DNA from: Gordionus sp. m RMFG-2023
Taxonomy: Eukaryota > Nematomorpha > Gordioida > Chordodea > Parachordodidae
Assembly: GCF_954871325.1 (NCBI RefSeq)
Contig: NC_088775.1
Coordinates: 20,189,561-20,253,560 of the forward strand
Reading direction: 5' to 3'
Length of the DNA: 64,000 nucleotides
Positions 1 through 12,130 of the stretch are shown here, in pieces. The translations under genes were made by a program, and so were the position numbers. The notes under the pieces were generated by a model that was not told the DNA's origin, did no database searches, and saw only the letters and a program-made list of their open reading frames with translations. Each line of letters opens with the position of its first letter. Within the stretch, counting starts at the first letter, position 1.

Positions 1-264
1 TTAAAAAACCTTATCTATAAATTTCGTCGCGCATTCCATATAAAAATAGACTTTATTCATTGCAATATAATATGCTATTATAAAAGTAGCGTGCTATCGG
101 TGTAACTAATTTCTCGAACATCGTTTATTGCATCAAAATTTTTAAAATGTAGTCTACTAATTAAATTTGATTGGGTAAACAAACAATTTAATTAGACCTT
201 GGAAGTTTGTATTATACAATTTTTATTCAATCAAGGTTTGAGAATTACATATTTATACTAAGAA
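1..264. other. Unassigned AT-rich flank
   Basis: No gene was seen. A short stretch at about 80-96 (AAAGTAGCGTGCTA) resembles, in inverse orientation, the terminal sequence of the hAT fragment near 25410-25442, so this may be another hAT end. The rest is featureless AT-rich sequence. Confidence 0.4.
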
Positions 265-1464
265 TCTTCAGGCAGGGGCGTCGCTAGCCTTTACAATCTC
301 AGGGATTTTTTATAGGGGCAAAGCCTTCGGCCCGCTGAGGGTTTTATATTAATATATTATATTTTTTTTTAATATGCTAACTCTGAACAATTATTCTAAA
401 TTTCATATTTTGTCACTTATTATATTATTCATACAAAATAAACTAGCATATAAATAATTAAAACAATACAAGACATTTCTAAAAATAATATTTTTTAATA
501 CAAAATCTATTTATTATAATATAAAATATTTTCGATTTTTGATATAAAAAAATTTTGCGTCTAAAGAATTACAAGAGATAAAAAAGGTTAATTAATTCAT
601 ACATATGCCTCAACTGATAATGGTTTTTAAAAACCACATAATATAATATAATTCTTAGCAACTTACATTGACTAAAGGTCATGAAACTCTCTGTTACCAT
701 TTTAGACAATGTTTTATAGAAGGGACTAATAAGGAAAAATTTATAGGCCTAACCAAATCAACAATTCTTGAAGAAGAGAATATAAACGACCAATCCAAAT
801 CATAAAACAACATGTTGGTTAGAACTTACTTTTAGATGACATTATGAAAGTTAGAGAAGTAATAGAGAAAATTATTGTGAGATATTAAATTTCTAAAAGA
901 TTATTTTCCATTTCTAATGATATATAATAAACGACTCCACAATTGACCATTATTGCTTATCTAAAATATGCAATCATATGCTTTCAGCAGCTGTAGTAAT
1001 AATCTTAACTTACATAGCCAAAATAATAGATACTGGTTAATTTGCAGTCATAGCCACCTTCACGATGTTAACTTATATCAGAATTTATTATCTTAGATAT
1101 TGATAAAACATAAACACTAAAAATTTAGAAAATATTATGCAAATATATTGAAGCCTTAAGTTATTTACACGGCAACAAGGATGCCATATTAGAAATGAAA
1201 CATTTTGTAACTATAAAATAAGAACCAGAGTGATATGATAAAAGCAATAAATTATTGTCGCACCACCTCTATGATATATTATATCTTAAATTAATAGTAG
1301 TTGTAGTTGGTAATAATATCAAAAATATAAACGTATTAAAAATATAACTCAAAACTGTTTTTCATAAAAAAAATAGCTTTCCTAAAAACACATCAAAAAA
1401 AGAGAAGAAGAGATATCTAATTTATTATATCCATTGAGGGATGAATAATAATATCTTTAATTTT

Positions 1465-2897
1465 TAGTGTTGTTGAACACGTTCGTGAACGAAGTTCGTT
1501 TTTTTTTTAAAAAATGATAAACGGCGTTCCTTTTATTTCTGACGAACTTTGAACGTGAACGCGTTCATTTTTTATGACGAACGAGTTCGAATTTAACGTT
1601 CGTTCAATTTTAAATTACCTTTTATTTTTATTTAATTGAAAAATTTAATAATAATCCGAATTTTTTTTAAAAAAGTATTGTTTATATTTTTTTAATTGGC
1701 TGTATTTCCTTTTAACATTTCAATTGTTTTAACACGCCATTATTATATTTTATTTATTTGAATTTTATATTTTAATTTAATAGATTAGCATAAGCATGGA
1801 TATTATTATTTAATCCTCATCATCTGATTTGAAAATCCAAAATCAGATGAATTAACATTACAATGGCCAAATTTGATAAATATTTTACAGTAAAATCCCA
1901 TATTGAAGGAACTAATTCAATGCTTACCAAGTTTAAAATGTGCCCAAAAAGTATTATATCAGTGTCAAAATCTTCAAGTTGCAATTTAAAACGACATTTG
2001 ATTGTAATATTAATTATTTTATTTTATATAATATAACTAAGTAAAATCATTAAATTTGAAGAAAAAATGCACATATTTGACCCCAACAATAACTATAGTT
2101 ATTTTAAAAATTAAAAAAAATTAGTGGCCTCGTCTACCATTGATAGACGCAGTATTAAATGGGATTAATAATAGGTATTAAACCTATCACTCTCAATTAA
2201 TTACATATATTTTATTTTTTTTAAAGATTTGAACATATATACGAAGATCAATATGTTCTTTCTGCAATTATACATCCAGTATTCAAGCTTAATTTCCACA
2301 GAACGAACCTATTAAAAATAAACTTAGAGCGTTATTGAAAAAAATGCTTTGAAAACCCTAGAAATGATAATGCAAGAACTGTTAATTTCGAGATATCCTT
2401 TTTTATGTCGAGGAAGTAGAGAATTAATTGGAGGAGGATAACTCATCTCGCGTTTTTGAAGCAAAGGACAAATCAATAAATGGTTCTAATAAATTCACCA
2501 CGTTAAAAGAGTTGTTTATTAAGTATAATACCGCAATCCCCTCATCTGCCCCTGTAGAGCGCGTTTTTATTATAGCTAATGCCGTATTGCCAAGTGTTCC
2601 TGTCTATCAGATGAAAATTTTGAAAAACAATTGTTATTAAAATTTAATATTGAATTTATAATTATATTATCAAAATAAAACTATATTATTTTTTAAAATG
2701 GCTAATATATTGTGTTAAAAAATATAAAACATTTATTTATATTAAATTAAAAAAAAAATTTATCATAAAATTTTGAACGGTCATGAACGAGCGTTCCTTT
2801 TTTTTGAAAGTGAACTTGAACGTGAACGCGTTCGATTTTTGTCAATGAACGTTGAACGTGAACGCATTCAATTTTTTTAGAAATGTTTACAGCACTA
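1465..2897 (+). mobile_element. hAT-2, nested in hAT-1
   Basis: The ends read TAGTGTTGTTGAAC (left) and, in complement, TAGTGCTGTAAAC (right). A perfect 8-bp duplication ttaatttt lies at 1457-1464 and 2898-2905. The subterminal regions are rich in repeated GAACG/CGTTC motifs in both orientations. The interior carries a hAT transposase C-terminal remnant on the plus strand, described separately. The element is younger than hAT-1, whose interior it interrupts. Confidence 0.88.
2230..2640 (+). pseudogene. hAT transposase C-terminal remnant (dimerisation region)
   Basis: Two stretches match the conserved C-terminal half of hAT transposases. At about 2236-2330 the translation YVLSAIIHPVFKLNF resembles the segment just before the dimerisation domain. 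At about 2500-2640 the translation NTAIPSSAPVERVF matches the dimerisation core, where the family consensus is roughly AxPSSxxxERxFS. The two stretches are in different frames, and no N-terminal zinc finger or RNase-H-like core was found, so this is a truncated, broken copy. It lies inside hAT-2, whose termini match the superfamily, and is presumably the relic of that element's own transposase. Confidence 0.72.
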
Positions 2898-4122
2898 TTA
2901 ATTTTTAATAATATTTTTAAATAAATAGATGGCGTTAAAGAATTGAATGCAAATTGTTACTGTTACATAAGTGATCGAGATTATTTTATATTAACGTTTT
3001 ATTTTATCGTATTAACATTATTTTAAAATCATTTTATTTTGACAATTGATATATTTTTTTGATATCAATCTAAATTCAAATTTAAACGAACATTTTCATT
3101 TTATATAATTGGTTATTTCATGATTTATTTATTGTTTAAAATAGATATAAAAAGGAACATTTTCTTTGGTTAAAAGAAGAAGAAAAAATGTAATTCATAT
3201 TAATAAAAAAAAGAAAATGGAATTTATTTTAACAATGTTAATTTTAATATTATAAACTATGTTAATAAAAAGTTCAATAAAAAAAAATAATATAAATATA
3301 GAATAAAAAAGTTATTATATCACAGTTCTGCATGATGTATCTAACTATACGAAGAATAAAGATGTTATTTTATGACAATTCTTCAGTTACTTATATTTAT
3401 TATCAAAAGTATTTATTAGCAAAATTTATTAAAATATTAACTGTAATATATTATATAACAGTCAATTATCTGTAAAAGTGGCATTTTACCTAATATTTTA
3501 TAATCAATTATATATAATATAGGATTGTAAACTATATGCCTACTTACTTTTTATAAAGAAATCTCTTATACTTATTTGGAAAAATATTTTTAGGAAGATG
3601 CATGGTAATTAAATTTAAAAATGAATGATATAATTAGTGATTTTGAACTCGGCTTATTACAATATTAAATTTGTTAATTTTCAATTAATAAATGATTATA
3701 TTTTTTTAATTAGTGTTATATAATAATTTAAATAATAAAAGTCAATTAAGCTTCAACTTTTAATGCTAAATTAATATTTAGCGAGTGATACTGATATTCA
3801 ATTTTTAACACAGAATTTGATTGCAAGCTAACATAGTGAAAATATAATTTAATTTATATGTATTAATCTAATCTAATAATATAGTATTCATTTAATAAAA
3901 ATTTAGATAGTCTTATTAATTTTTATATAATATAATTAAATCTATATATTAAGTAATAGAATTGTACAAGAAATCGTTTAGGGGGCAATCAAAAAAATTT
4001 ATTTTTAGTTCAAGGGGATATTAAGGAGGCATTAAAAAAAATTTTTTTGCTTAGGGGGCTATTCAAATTTTTCAGGGGGCTCGAGCCCCTGCACGTCCCC
4101 TAGTGACGCCACTGTGTTCAGG

Positions 4123-4246
4123 CCTTTATCTTGTTACCTGAAAACATGTTAAACATTCTGAGTCCGGAGATCCATGACTATCTTATTTCAAGAAGTTTTG
4201 GCGCCTTCATGTCTTTCACCTTATATGAATTTTTAGAAATTTTTTA
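4123..4246 (+). other. Unassigned open stretch, possible exon
   Basis: Immediately right of hAT-1, one plus-strand frame stays open for about 41 codons (starting AFILLPENMLNILSPEIHDY) in sequence clearly less AT-rich than its surroundings. It follows an AATCTTCAG that could serve as a splice acceptor, although that AG is also part of the hAT target duplication. I do not recognise the peptide. In this composition an open frame of this length is unusual but can arise by chance, so it could be a host exon or an old element fragment. Confidence 0.2.
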
Positions 4247-6205
4247 GGAAAAGAAATCTTTAAATAATATATGAAAAAAAAATTTTACTCAAGAAAGCAT
4301 ACCACCAATAACGACTGAAAACTTTTGTAGCCATTATTGGAAATGAAGGTGCAAACGAAATGTTTTATTTCCCTATTTACTTAAGTTTATTAAAGGCATA
4401 TTAGTTATTATAATTTCCTATAAATAATTTTGGACTAATCAATTATTCTTATTTGAAATATTAAGTTAAGAAATTAAATAGTTTGTTTTATTTAAAAAAA
4501 TAAATTTGAATATGTAATTATGATTTATTTAAATATGCTATTATTATAAAGTTATTTACGCGATTACTTTTAATTTTTTTGAATAAGCGATTAGGACTAA
4601 TTTATTTGAATATTCAATAATGTTTATTATGCAAATAAAATGATATATAAAAGACAAGAAAAATATTAATTTTTTTTCTTTTTGTTTTGTATTTTCTAAT
4701 AAATTTTGAGTTAATAAATAATTAAATTTTAATAAATTAATATTGCTAGCGTTGAGGATTAGTCGCAAACATAACAAAGATCGGACAGTGGTGAAAGAGA
4801 ACTTATACTTTAATTTGTTAAAATTGGTTATACAATACTACGAGAGGATCACCAATAATATTTATACAATGTGAAAGATTATAATAATAGAATTTATATA
4901 TTTATTTAAGTTATTTAAAAAAATTTAGTTAGAAAAAAAAACTCATATTTTGGGACTTTTTACTTTAATTCCAAGCCAAAACGCTGCCTTGGATATATTT
5001 TTACAGACCTTTCCCGAGATATTTTTCGAAAATAAAATTTCTCCCACAAATTCGACTTTTAATTTATTAAGTTATTAGAAAAAACAAAATATTCAGGAAC
5101 CTATGTCTGAATCTATGAGATTCTGACCCCGATAGCCATTTGATACGATTAAGGTTTTTTATGTTATAACAAAAAAGTATAAGTGCATCCGAAGTTATAA
5201 CAAATTAATTTTATGATTTAAATCTAGAATTAAATCGGTGCCTTCTCCGAGTTTTTCCCCCTGAGCCAAGGGTTTGTTGTTTTTTCTAGAAATTCATTAA
5301 AATTTTTAATGGAAAAAATCCTTTAATTTGAATTAGGATATTAAGCGTAACCCTATGATTGATTTAAAATAAAATTGTAAAATAATTAACCAAGTATAGT
5401 TTTAAGAACAAATAGTAAGGGAAACCGGGGTTATACTGTCCATAAAAAATTCAAGTGCTATATAAAAAATAAATTCCAAAATATATAAACGTAAATTTAT
5501 TCTTTACACATATCTCTATGGTAGAAATTTATATATAAGAAAGAAATCTACTAGTTTTTAATTAATATAAAATTTAATAAAATGAAATTTAAGAATTATG
5601 AAAAATACCCGGGGTACCTTCCACTCTTTCGCAATGCATGTTATAGAGCTTCTTTATTTTAGGATTTAAAAAAAATTTTTTTATATAAAAATGTTAATCC
5701 TAAGTAAATAAATGAACGACCCGGAAGAACTCGTTGTTAGAAATTGTCATATAATTTACAAAAAATAAGTCAACCATCTTTATATTGTCATTTGTAACCC
5801 TAGACAAACTCGTGGATTCTAGTGTTATTATAAATATTGGTTTTTTTATTCAAAATAAATCCCTGCTTAAAAATGGCTAATACCCACCCTGCCAAAATAT
5901 GCCCCATTCACATTTAATTAAATTTCGCGATGTTAAATTATAATAAATATTGTCAATATTTTTATACATGATAAAATTCATTATTTGAATTGATATTTAG
6001 TCTGAGTAACTTTTATAAAAAAAATTTATTAGTAAAAATGTAAAAATTAAATTTAAATTTAAAACATTTAATGAGCATTTTATGCAAAATATTTTTAGAA
6101 TCATTGAAGCATCTTATTAAAATACATTTATGGTTTAAATCTCAAATATCAAAGTGTAATGAATTTGTATTAAATGTAATAAATTGTTATTTATTATATA
6201 TTTAT
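4247..6205. other. No gene recognised
   Basis: AT-rich sequence without a recognised coding region on either strand. On the minus strand at about 4300-4360 a short frame begins MATKVFSRYWWYAFL and runs into a possible GTAAAA donor. It is too short to assign. No clear element termini were found. Confidence 0.4.
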
Positions 6206-6470
6206 TAGCTAATAACCCGTCAAGAATGACGGGTTGAGGGGTAATTAATTTGTATAATTAAATATACTTTATTAATATATTTTATAAAAATATTAAGATT
6301 CAAGAAAAAATGAGATAAATTTGTGAATCACACCTCATAAGATATTCTTAATTTTAAAGTATGATGGCCCATCTTTCTTGATGGGCAAAATGAAAAACAT
6401 ATAATTAAGAGTACCAAAGCTCCCGATAGTCAGCATTGCTGAGCCCGTCAAAAATGACGGGTAATAAGAA
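6206..6470. repeat. Cluster of three related short hairpins
   Basis: Three short palindromes of one pattern lie within about 250 bp: CCCGTCAAGAATGACGGG near 6217, GCCCATCTTTCTTGATGGGC near 6365, and CCCGTCAAAAATGACGGG near 6447. Stems are 6-8 bp with 4-6 nt loops. They may be the ends and middle of a small MITE-like element. No TSD or helitron CTRR end could be shown. Confidence 0.5.
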
Positions 6471-6679
6471 TTTTCTCCTTACTCTTATGATAGTTGTTAC
6501 CTGCTATTTAAAAAAAATATCTAATTTTATTCTTTATAACCCCCTCCCCCCTTCAGGCCAGGTCCAATCCATTAAAACTAAGTTTAAATGCTATGTTTTG
6601 AGTCAAAATATATTTAAAGCTTTTACTTGATACCCCCTCAATATTATTTGTTAAAATATTACTGATTACCTATGCTTTA

Positions 6680-7060
6680 TAAATAATATTGAAAAAATTC
6701 CCAAACAAGGTCCTAGGCCATAATAATTTTAAAAAATTACCCCAACCAAAGATCACAATAATTTTGGTAGTTGAGAACTGGAATAAAATATGGGTCATGG
6801 TTTTTTGATCAGGCCGAGCCCAGGCCTGCAAAAAATAATTTGTTTTAGGTCAATGACTGATCCATAGTTAATAATAAAAAAATCCCAAGCGTCCAAGCTG
6901 ATAATAATTTGAAAAATTTTCCCCAAGCCCAGCCCAATATAATTTATAAAAATATTTCCCAAGCCCAGCATGACATATTAATTTTAATTTTTTTCAAACC
7001 TGGCCAACCGATAATAATTTTGAAATTTTTTTCCCAAGCCTGGAGTTTCCAATAAAAATA
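6680..7060. repeat. Degenerate tandem repeat, CCCAAGCCCAGCC plus AT-rich spacer
   Basis: A unit of roughly 50-60 bp, consisting of a C-rich core (ccaagcccagccc and variants) and a spacer like aataattttgaaaaatt, recurs about six to seven times with much divergence. It ends shortly before gypsy-1 coding remnants. It resembles the subterminal repeats of some hAT or foldback elements, but no ends could be defined. Confidence 0.5.
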
Positions 7061-7654
7061 AATAAATATTGACGTCAAGTTATGACAAGTGCGCAATTCG
7101 ATCTATGTTATTGACAAAGAAAAATGTTGCATAACAGTAGATTCTAGATTAAGCATCAAGCAATTTTTGATGATAAGATGGGACATATATGTGATTTTGT
7201 GGTGCGAATACATTTAAGGGATACCGCTTTACCAAGATGGTTTCCAGCCTGTGGGGTATCATTTCCACTTCGCAAAGCAAATTAAATGGAATTAGACCGA
7301 TTAATTGCTGCGCGAATTATCGAAAAGATTGATTTGACTATAACTAGGGTACGGTGGTCAACGCCAACCGCAAATGTACGCAAGAGTAATGGCGATATTC
7401 GAATTTGCGCTGATTTCAAAATCACTCTTAATTCCTGTTTATTGTATAACCATCATGTTTTTACTACCTTATACGATTTATTAGAGAAAATCTAAGATGG
7501 TGATAAATTTACCGTGATAGATTTGAAAGATGCGTATTTATAGATGGAAGTAGATTCGGAATCTCAGGAATTCCTAAACATAGTGACTCCTAAGGGGTAT
7601 TTCTGTTACTGACGATTGCCTTTTGGATTGGCAAGTGCACCTACTATATTATAG

Positions 7655-7855
7655 GGTAAGCGGAAAATAATTCCCCAGAAAAAAAACCGGTAAAAATATT
7701 CCCGAAAATAATTCCCCGGAAAAAAATTCCCCAGGAAAATAGTTCCCCGGAAAAAAATCCCCTGGAAAATAATTCCCCAGAAAAAAAATCCCCAGGAAAA
7801 AATATCCCCTGGAAGATAATTCCCCGGAAATAAATTCCCCATTTTTAGATTTTAA
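7655..7855. repeat. MULE-B left arm, CCCCGG short-repeat array
   Basis: About a dozen degenerate copies of a 14-18 bp unit of the form aattccccggaaaaaa, starting with ggtaagcgg at the element edge. The array is mirrored at 9785-10079. Its repetitive translation in any frame is an artefact of the repeat. Confidence 0.9.
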
Positions 7856-8529
7856 ATTAAATATGGGGGAAAATTAATCCCTGGATAAAAAAACCGAAAA
7901 GAATTCCCCGAATAATTTTTTTAAAATTATCAAAAAACCGCCGCTAAAATAACGAAAATATTTCTAAAAAATTATTTTAGTATTTTCTGAACGTTGAGAG
8001 AGTATTTCTTTTTTAATTCTAAAAGAGCAATCTTTAAATGAGAATTGATAAATCGGTTGGTAGCTTTTATATTTTATAATTTAGTAGATAGCATAAAAAG
8101 AATAGATTTGTGACGATAGATTTTTATAGAAATATATGAAAATTATGAAAGAGGTTTTACAATTTAAAATTGAAAAGAAAAATGTGAAAACAAATTTTTC
8201 CCTAGAAAGAGAAAGGTTATTTCCATAATCCACTTTTCATCTAGACTTGAAGACCATGAAGAGGGGGGGGGGTATTAACACGCCACTAAGGTTAAAATAT
8301 ATATAACATTAAAATGAATATTATGACACTATTCTGTTCCGTTCGTTTATATCAGTTTGAATCCCGGACAAAAATAACATAATGGAAATTTTTTATGTTT
8401 AATACTATTGATTTAAAAATTGTATCTGATTATAAATTTTCAAAAAAAGTATTGATCCTAATCACTGATTACAAAAGCTTATTTAATTCAAAGACTCTCT
8501 CAAGTAATTGAACGCTACCAAAAAATATG

Positions 8530-9720
8530 GTGAATTCCATATCAAATCAACCAAGATTTCAACCCGACCCCCTTCAATTTTTCTTAAATTGTGTATACTG
8601 ATAGTATATACTATAACTAAGAAAAAAATGAAATTTTACCTTCCAACACTGTTTACCCGCTAAGATATGGCCGTTTAAAGCGCAAATGATACACTTTTGA
8701 CAAAATGCACCTCATTTTCAAATATCTCGAGAAATAATTATGTTAGAATAATTTAAATTTTATTTTGTAGCTTAATAAAAGTTCTTTAAAATGACATAAA
8801 AATAAATATGATGGACATTTTATTAATATCAAAAACTGGATGTGTAAAACCGGAAATGGCCATAAAAAAGTTATTTTTTTCAAAATTTCTTTCTGTAGAA
8901 AGATATCACACTGCTTTATATTTGTACAACATCTTAGACAGGGATGAACATGGGTTTAGGAGTTATCACTCTTTATATGGCTAAAATTGAACAAATTTAA
9001 CATTAATATCATCATATTTTAATTTGTTATGAAATAATGTTAATTTAAAAATTATATCTAAATGACAGGCCCTTACTTTTTTTTTATCTTTATCAAAATT
9101 TTTGAGAAGTGGCTGGAATATTGAGCTTTGTTTAACACTTTAGTTAAATTTTGTCTCGAAGTTCATGACAAAATAATTCTAAACATATTTATAACTTTAT
9201 TTGCCTCAAATTGCATTACATATAATACAAACAAAAATTTATAATTAAATATATCATATATTATAATCATCCAAGGAATTTTAATAAATTATGACTTTTG
9301 TTTTCGTCTAGAGGAATAAAAGCTGGAACTTTGTGTTCCAGAAATTCTCTTTGCTTTCAAAAATCTGCTTTCAAGATGACTTTCTTTGTTCATATATTCA
9401 TTATTGCTCACAAATATATAATTTACCCCATAGATATTATTTCTTGCATAGTTAAATAAATCTATTGTTGTCAATATGTGATGTTCATATGGACGTTGCA
9501 AGCTTGCTCGAGCTGCTAACCGTTTAGTAACGGCCCTCAAAATGTCGCATGGATTTTTACCTTGTGCGGTTTCAAAAAATGTCACAGCCTTTATCCCAAA
9601 ATCATTTTTATGATTGTAGAGATTAATGAAATCTTTTATTTTTATATTGGTTACTGCTCCATCAGAAAGAAAAATTTTTTTTAGCCACTCTATTAAATCT
9701 TTCCTTCAAATTTTTTTTCC
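8530..9720 (-). mobile_element. Fragment of a long-inverted-repeat element (family L)
   Basis: The segment starts with ATTCCATATCAAATCAACCA followed by an acccgaccccctt motif, matching the arm ends of the element at 57720-59705 (ATTCCACGTCAAATCGATCA, then ccgacccctttt). It also shares later landmarks with those arms, such as a ctcgaga motif and a taaaaccgga motif. Only one arm is visible here. The other end appears to be lost in, or replaced by, the MULE-B right arm. A coding remnant follows on the minus strand. Confidence 0.5.
9289..9700 (-). pseudogene. Remnant of an uncharacterised transposon protein of family L
   Basis: A minus-strand frame of about 135 codons begins near 9700 and ends at 9289. 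It contains LSDGAVTNIKIKDF followed by GKNPCDILRAVTKRLAARAS and then LQRP. From memory, this arrangement (SDGA, then DFGI, GK.PCD, KR.A..ASLQRP) is common in uncharacterised arthropod and cnidarian transposon-linked proteins, where GK.PCDG..G.VKR is the usual form. Here the second half of that motif has drifted. No start was identified. The fragment lies beside arm-like sequence of family L, so it is probably that family's C-terminal domain. The enzymatic role is unknown. Confidence 0.55.
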
Positions 9721-9784
9721 GGTGATATTTTTTCCTATATTGTTAATTTTATAAAAATAATTTAATATTTTATAGGATTTAAAA

Positions 9785-10079
9785 AATGGGGAATTTTTTT
9801 CCGAGGAAATTTTTTCCGGGGAATTATTTTCTATGGAAATTTTTTTCGGGGAATTATTTTCCAAGGGAATTTTTTTCCCGGAGAAATTTTTTCCGGGGAA
9901 TTATTTTCCGGGGAATTTTTTTCCGGGGAATTATTTTCCGGGGAATTTTTCCATGGAATTATTTTCCTGGGGATTTTTTTTCCGGGGAATTTTTTTTCCA
10001 GGGAATTTATTTCCGGGGATTTATTTACCAGGGATTTTTTTCCGGGATTTTTTTTCCGGTGAATTATTTTCCTAGATTA
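9785..10079. repeat. MULE-B right arm, CCCCGG short-repeat array
   Basis: Inverse counterpart of the left arm, with units of the form ttttttccggggaatt. It ends with cctagatta next to the 9-bp duplication. The same end sequence (cctagatt) closes the copy at 48726 and a stray fragment near 46615, so it marks the true terminus of the family. Confidence 0.9.
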
Positions 10080-12130
10080 ATATTCTAGAGATATATGGAT
10101 GAGTTGCTAAAAGATTTCCAAATGGCTAGTGCCTACTTAGATAACTCAATTATTTCTGGTCAAAACAATGAGGAGCATATAAAAAATTTGCGAATCATGT
10201 TAAACAGATTAGAGACGGCTGGTCTAAGGCAAAATTGACGAAAGTTAGATTTTTACAAAAATCGGTATCATTTTTAGGGGTGATTATTGATAAATTTGGT
10301 ATACATCCTAATCCAGAAAAGGTGAAGGCTGTCCGAATTGCACCAAAACCTAAGAATATACACAACTTAGATCCTTTCTAAGACTCGTGAATTATCATGA
10401 ACGTTTTATTCGTAATCTGCATAGTAAAGTGGCGTTATTACACATAGCGTGAAGGTACCTTAGCGGTGGGCTAAAGATAAACAAAATTCCTTCGACGAGG
10501 TTAAAATATTATCTTCTTCCGAGGAAACGTTAATTACTTATAACGCACAATTGCCTATAATTTTGGAATGTGACGCATCTGATTCAGAATTAGGGGCTGT
10601 GTTGTTACATCAATTAGTAGACGGAAGGAACCTATTTTGTTCGTGTCACGTACTTTATTAGAAACAAAGAAACACTACTGATAAATAAGCTCGAGCACTT
10701 TTATTTGGTATTGAAAAATTTCATTCATTTATTAATGATAGAAAATTTTTACTTTCAACTGATCATTATTTGGGAAGAAACGCGATCTACCTAAAATTTT
10801 TAATTAATGTATGACACGTTGGGGAAAATGGCTTCTTATGATTTCGTAATAGACTATAAACCTGGTAGTAAAAATTTAATCGCCGACGCATTATCAATGC
10901 ATCTGATATTTGACATGAAAAAGAATCAAGATTCTAAACTTGCTTTGGAGATTCGAAATATTAATTTGGATGACATGCAATTGTCCAGAAAATATTCTGC
11001 AAAAAGAGTCGAAGTGAGATTTAATATTAAAAAAAATAACAATGAATATCGACAAAAAAATAAAGGAATTGTTAATATCTATAATCGACGGGAAGCGCTT
11101 TCTATCGATCGTGATATTATAGAATGGAATGGGAGATTGGTTATTCCTAATAAATTAAGAAATGCAGTGTTAAGAATGATTCACTTGGGACATCCTGGGG
11201 AAAATGTAATGAAATCTATTTTTAGATTGTATTGTTGGTGCCTCAGATGGGATATTGATATAGAAAATTTTATCAAAATATGCTCTGGATGCCAGAAAAA
11301 TAGACCTGGAATTCAAGAAGTACTCCTATATTCTTGGACTGTAGGTAAGGAATATTGGGAGCAAATCCATATTAATTTTGCTGAACCAGTGGATTCGCGA
11401 TATTGGCTAATTGATGTCGATTCCTATTTTAAATGGCTAGATGTTGATCTAATGCAGAATACCTCTGCTGAGGCTATAATTTAAAGATTAAAAAAATGGT
11501 TTGTTAGGTTTGGGATACCGAAGTACATTGTGTCAGACAATTGACCACAATTCATATCTTGGGAATTTTGTCGATACTTTGAATTAAATAACATACATTT
11601 ACGTTCGATACCCTAACATCCGAAAACTAATGGATTAGCTGAGCATATAATATGAACTTTGAAAGGTCGATATTACGCAACGAGAGAGTCAATTTTTGAT
11701 CTAAAGCTTTGATACATATTTTAAGAATCAATTGATTGGGGGAGCATAGCTCTACAGGGAGAAAGAAAATTGAAAACTAGTTTGAACTAGATAGGACCAA
11801 ATGTGGAACATGAAATTTAAAAGTCTAATGAAAGACAAAGTCAAAATCATGATTTACATTCGAAAGGGAGAGAAATCGAGATTTCACAACCTGTGTGGTT
11901 AAACATTGAGAACATCAAAGGCTAGAGAAAAGGAGTGATTAAAGAAAGGGCAGGTTTTATCTTATATTGTTAAAACTCCCGAAAGAACATTGCGGAGCAT
12001 GCAGATCAGCTAAGATATCTTTCAATTACTCCGACTCATGAAAGTTTTCGGAAGTTACAGAAAAAGTTGTGCCAGTAAATGAAGGAGGTACAAATACCGC
12101 ATTATTCATCAAGAAACCGTAACTCAAAGA

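Larger units (their letters stand above)
273..4114. mobile_element. hAT-1, CAGNGGCGTC-ended hAT transposon, degenerate
   Basis: The ends are inverted repeats: CAGGGGCGTCGCTAG on the left and CTAGTGACGCCACTG on the right, a form typical of hAT transposons. They are flanked by an 8-bp duplication (tcttcagg at 265-272, tgttcagg at 4115-4122; seven of eight match), the size hAT transposases produce. The interior at about 600-1430 has only scraps of reading frame, so no working transposase is visible. A second hAT is inserted at 1465-2897. The right half (about 2925-3990) recurs in inverse orientation at 54870-55530, and a lone left end recurs at 57403, so this is a multi-copy family. Confidence 0.85.
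7655..10079. mobile_element. MULE-B non-autonomous foldback element
   Basis: Inserted in gypsy-1 and flanked by a 9-bp duplication (atattatag at 7646-7654, atattctag at 10080-10088; eight of nine match), the size typical of Mutator-like elements. The termini are long arms of a short repeat (CCCCGG separated by AAAA/AATAATT) in inverse orientation. The internal segment 8110-8520 closely matches 44660-45060 of the transposase-bearing MULE-B copy, which ties this deletion derivative to an autonomous relative. It also carries a fragment of an unrelated long-inverted-repeat family at about 8540-9700. It has no MULE transposase of its own. Confidence 0.88.
7190..12130 (+). mobile_element. gypsy-1, Ty3/gypsy LTR retrotransposon fossil
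   Basis: Plus-strand remnant of a Ty3/gypsy pol. Parts in order: reverse transcriptase (about 7200-7645, resuming after the inserted MULE at 10089-10400), RNase H (about 10540-10910), the integrase zinc-binding region with an H..H..CxxC pattern (about 11170-11300), the integrase core (about 11340-11660), and a degenerate C-terminal tail to about 12130. No gag or protease was recognised upstream, and no LTR pair could be matched. The copy is broken, with many breaks, and looks old. A foldback MULE of 2.4 kb is inserted in the reverse transcriptase region. Confidence 0.85.

Noticed and set aside
4556-4777. Minus-strand frame of 73 codons
   Set aside because: Leu/Ile/Lys/Asn-rich translation of AT-rich DNA without similarity or splice context. 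Expected by chance.
6206-6470. Helitron end (hairpin near a CTRR terminus)
   Set aside because: Hairpins are present, but no CTAG/CTRR end next to a target T and no TC start at a sensible distance could be shown.
7606-7842. Open frame with FFPGNYF-like periodic peptide (also 9786-10088, 43345-43713, 49323-49670)
   Set aside because: It follows the CCCCGG short-repeat arms exactly. Because the unit lacks stops in some frames, such frames arise automatically on either strand. Not genes.
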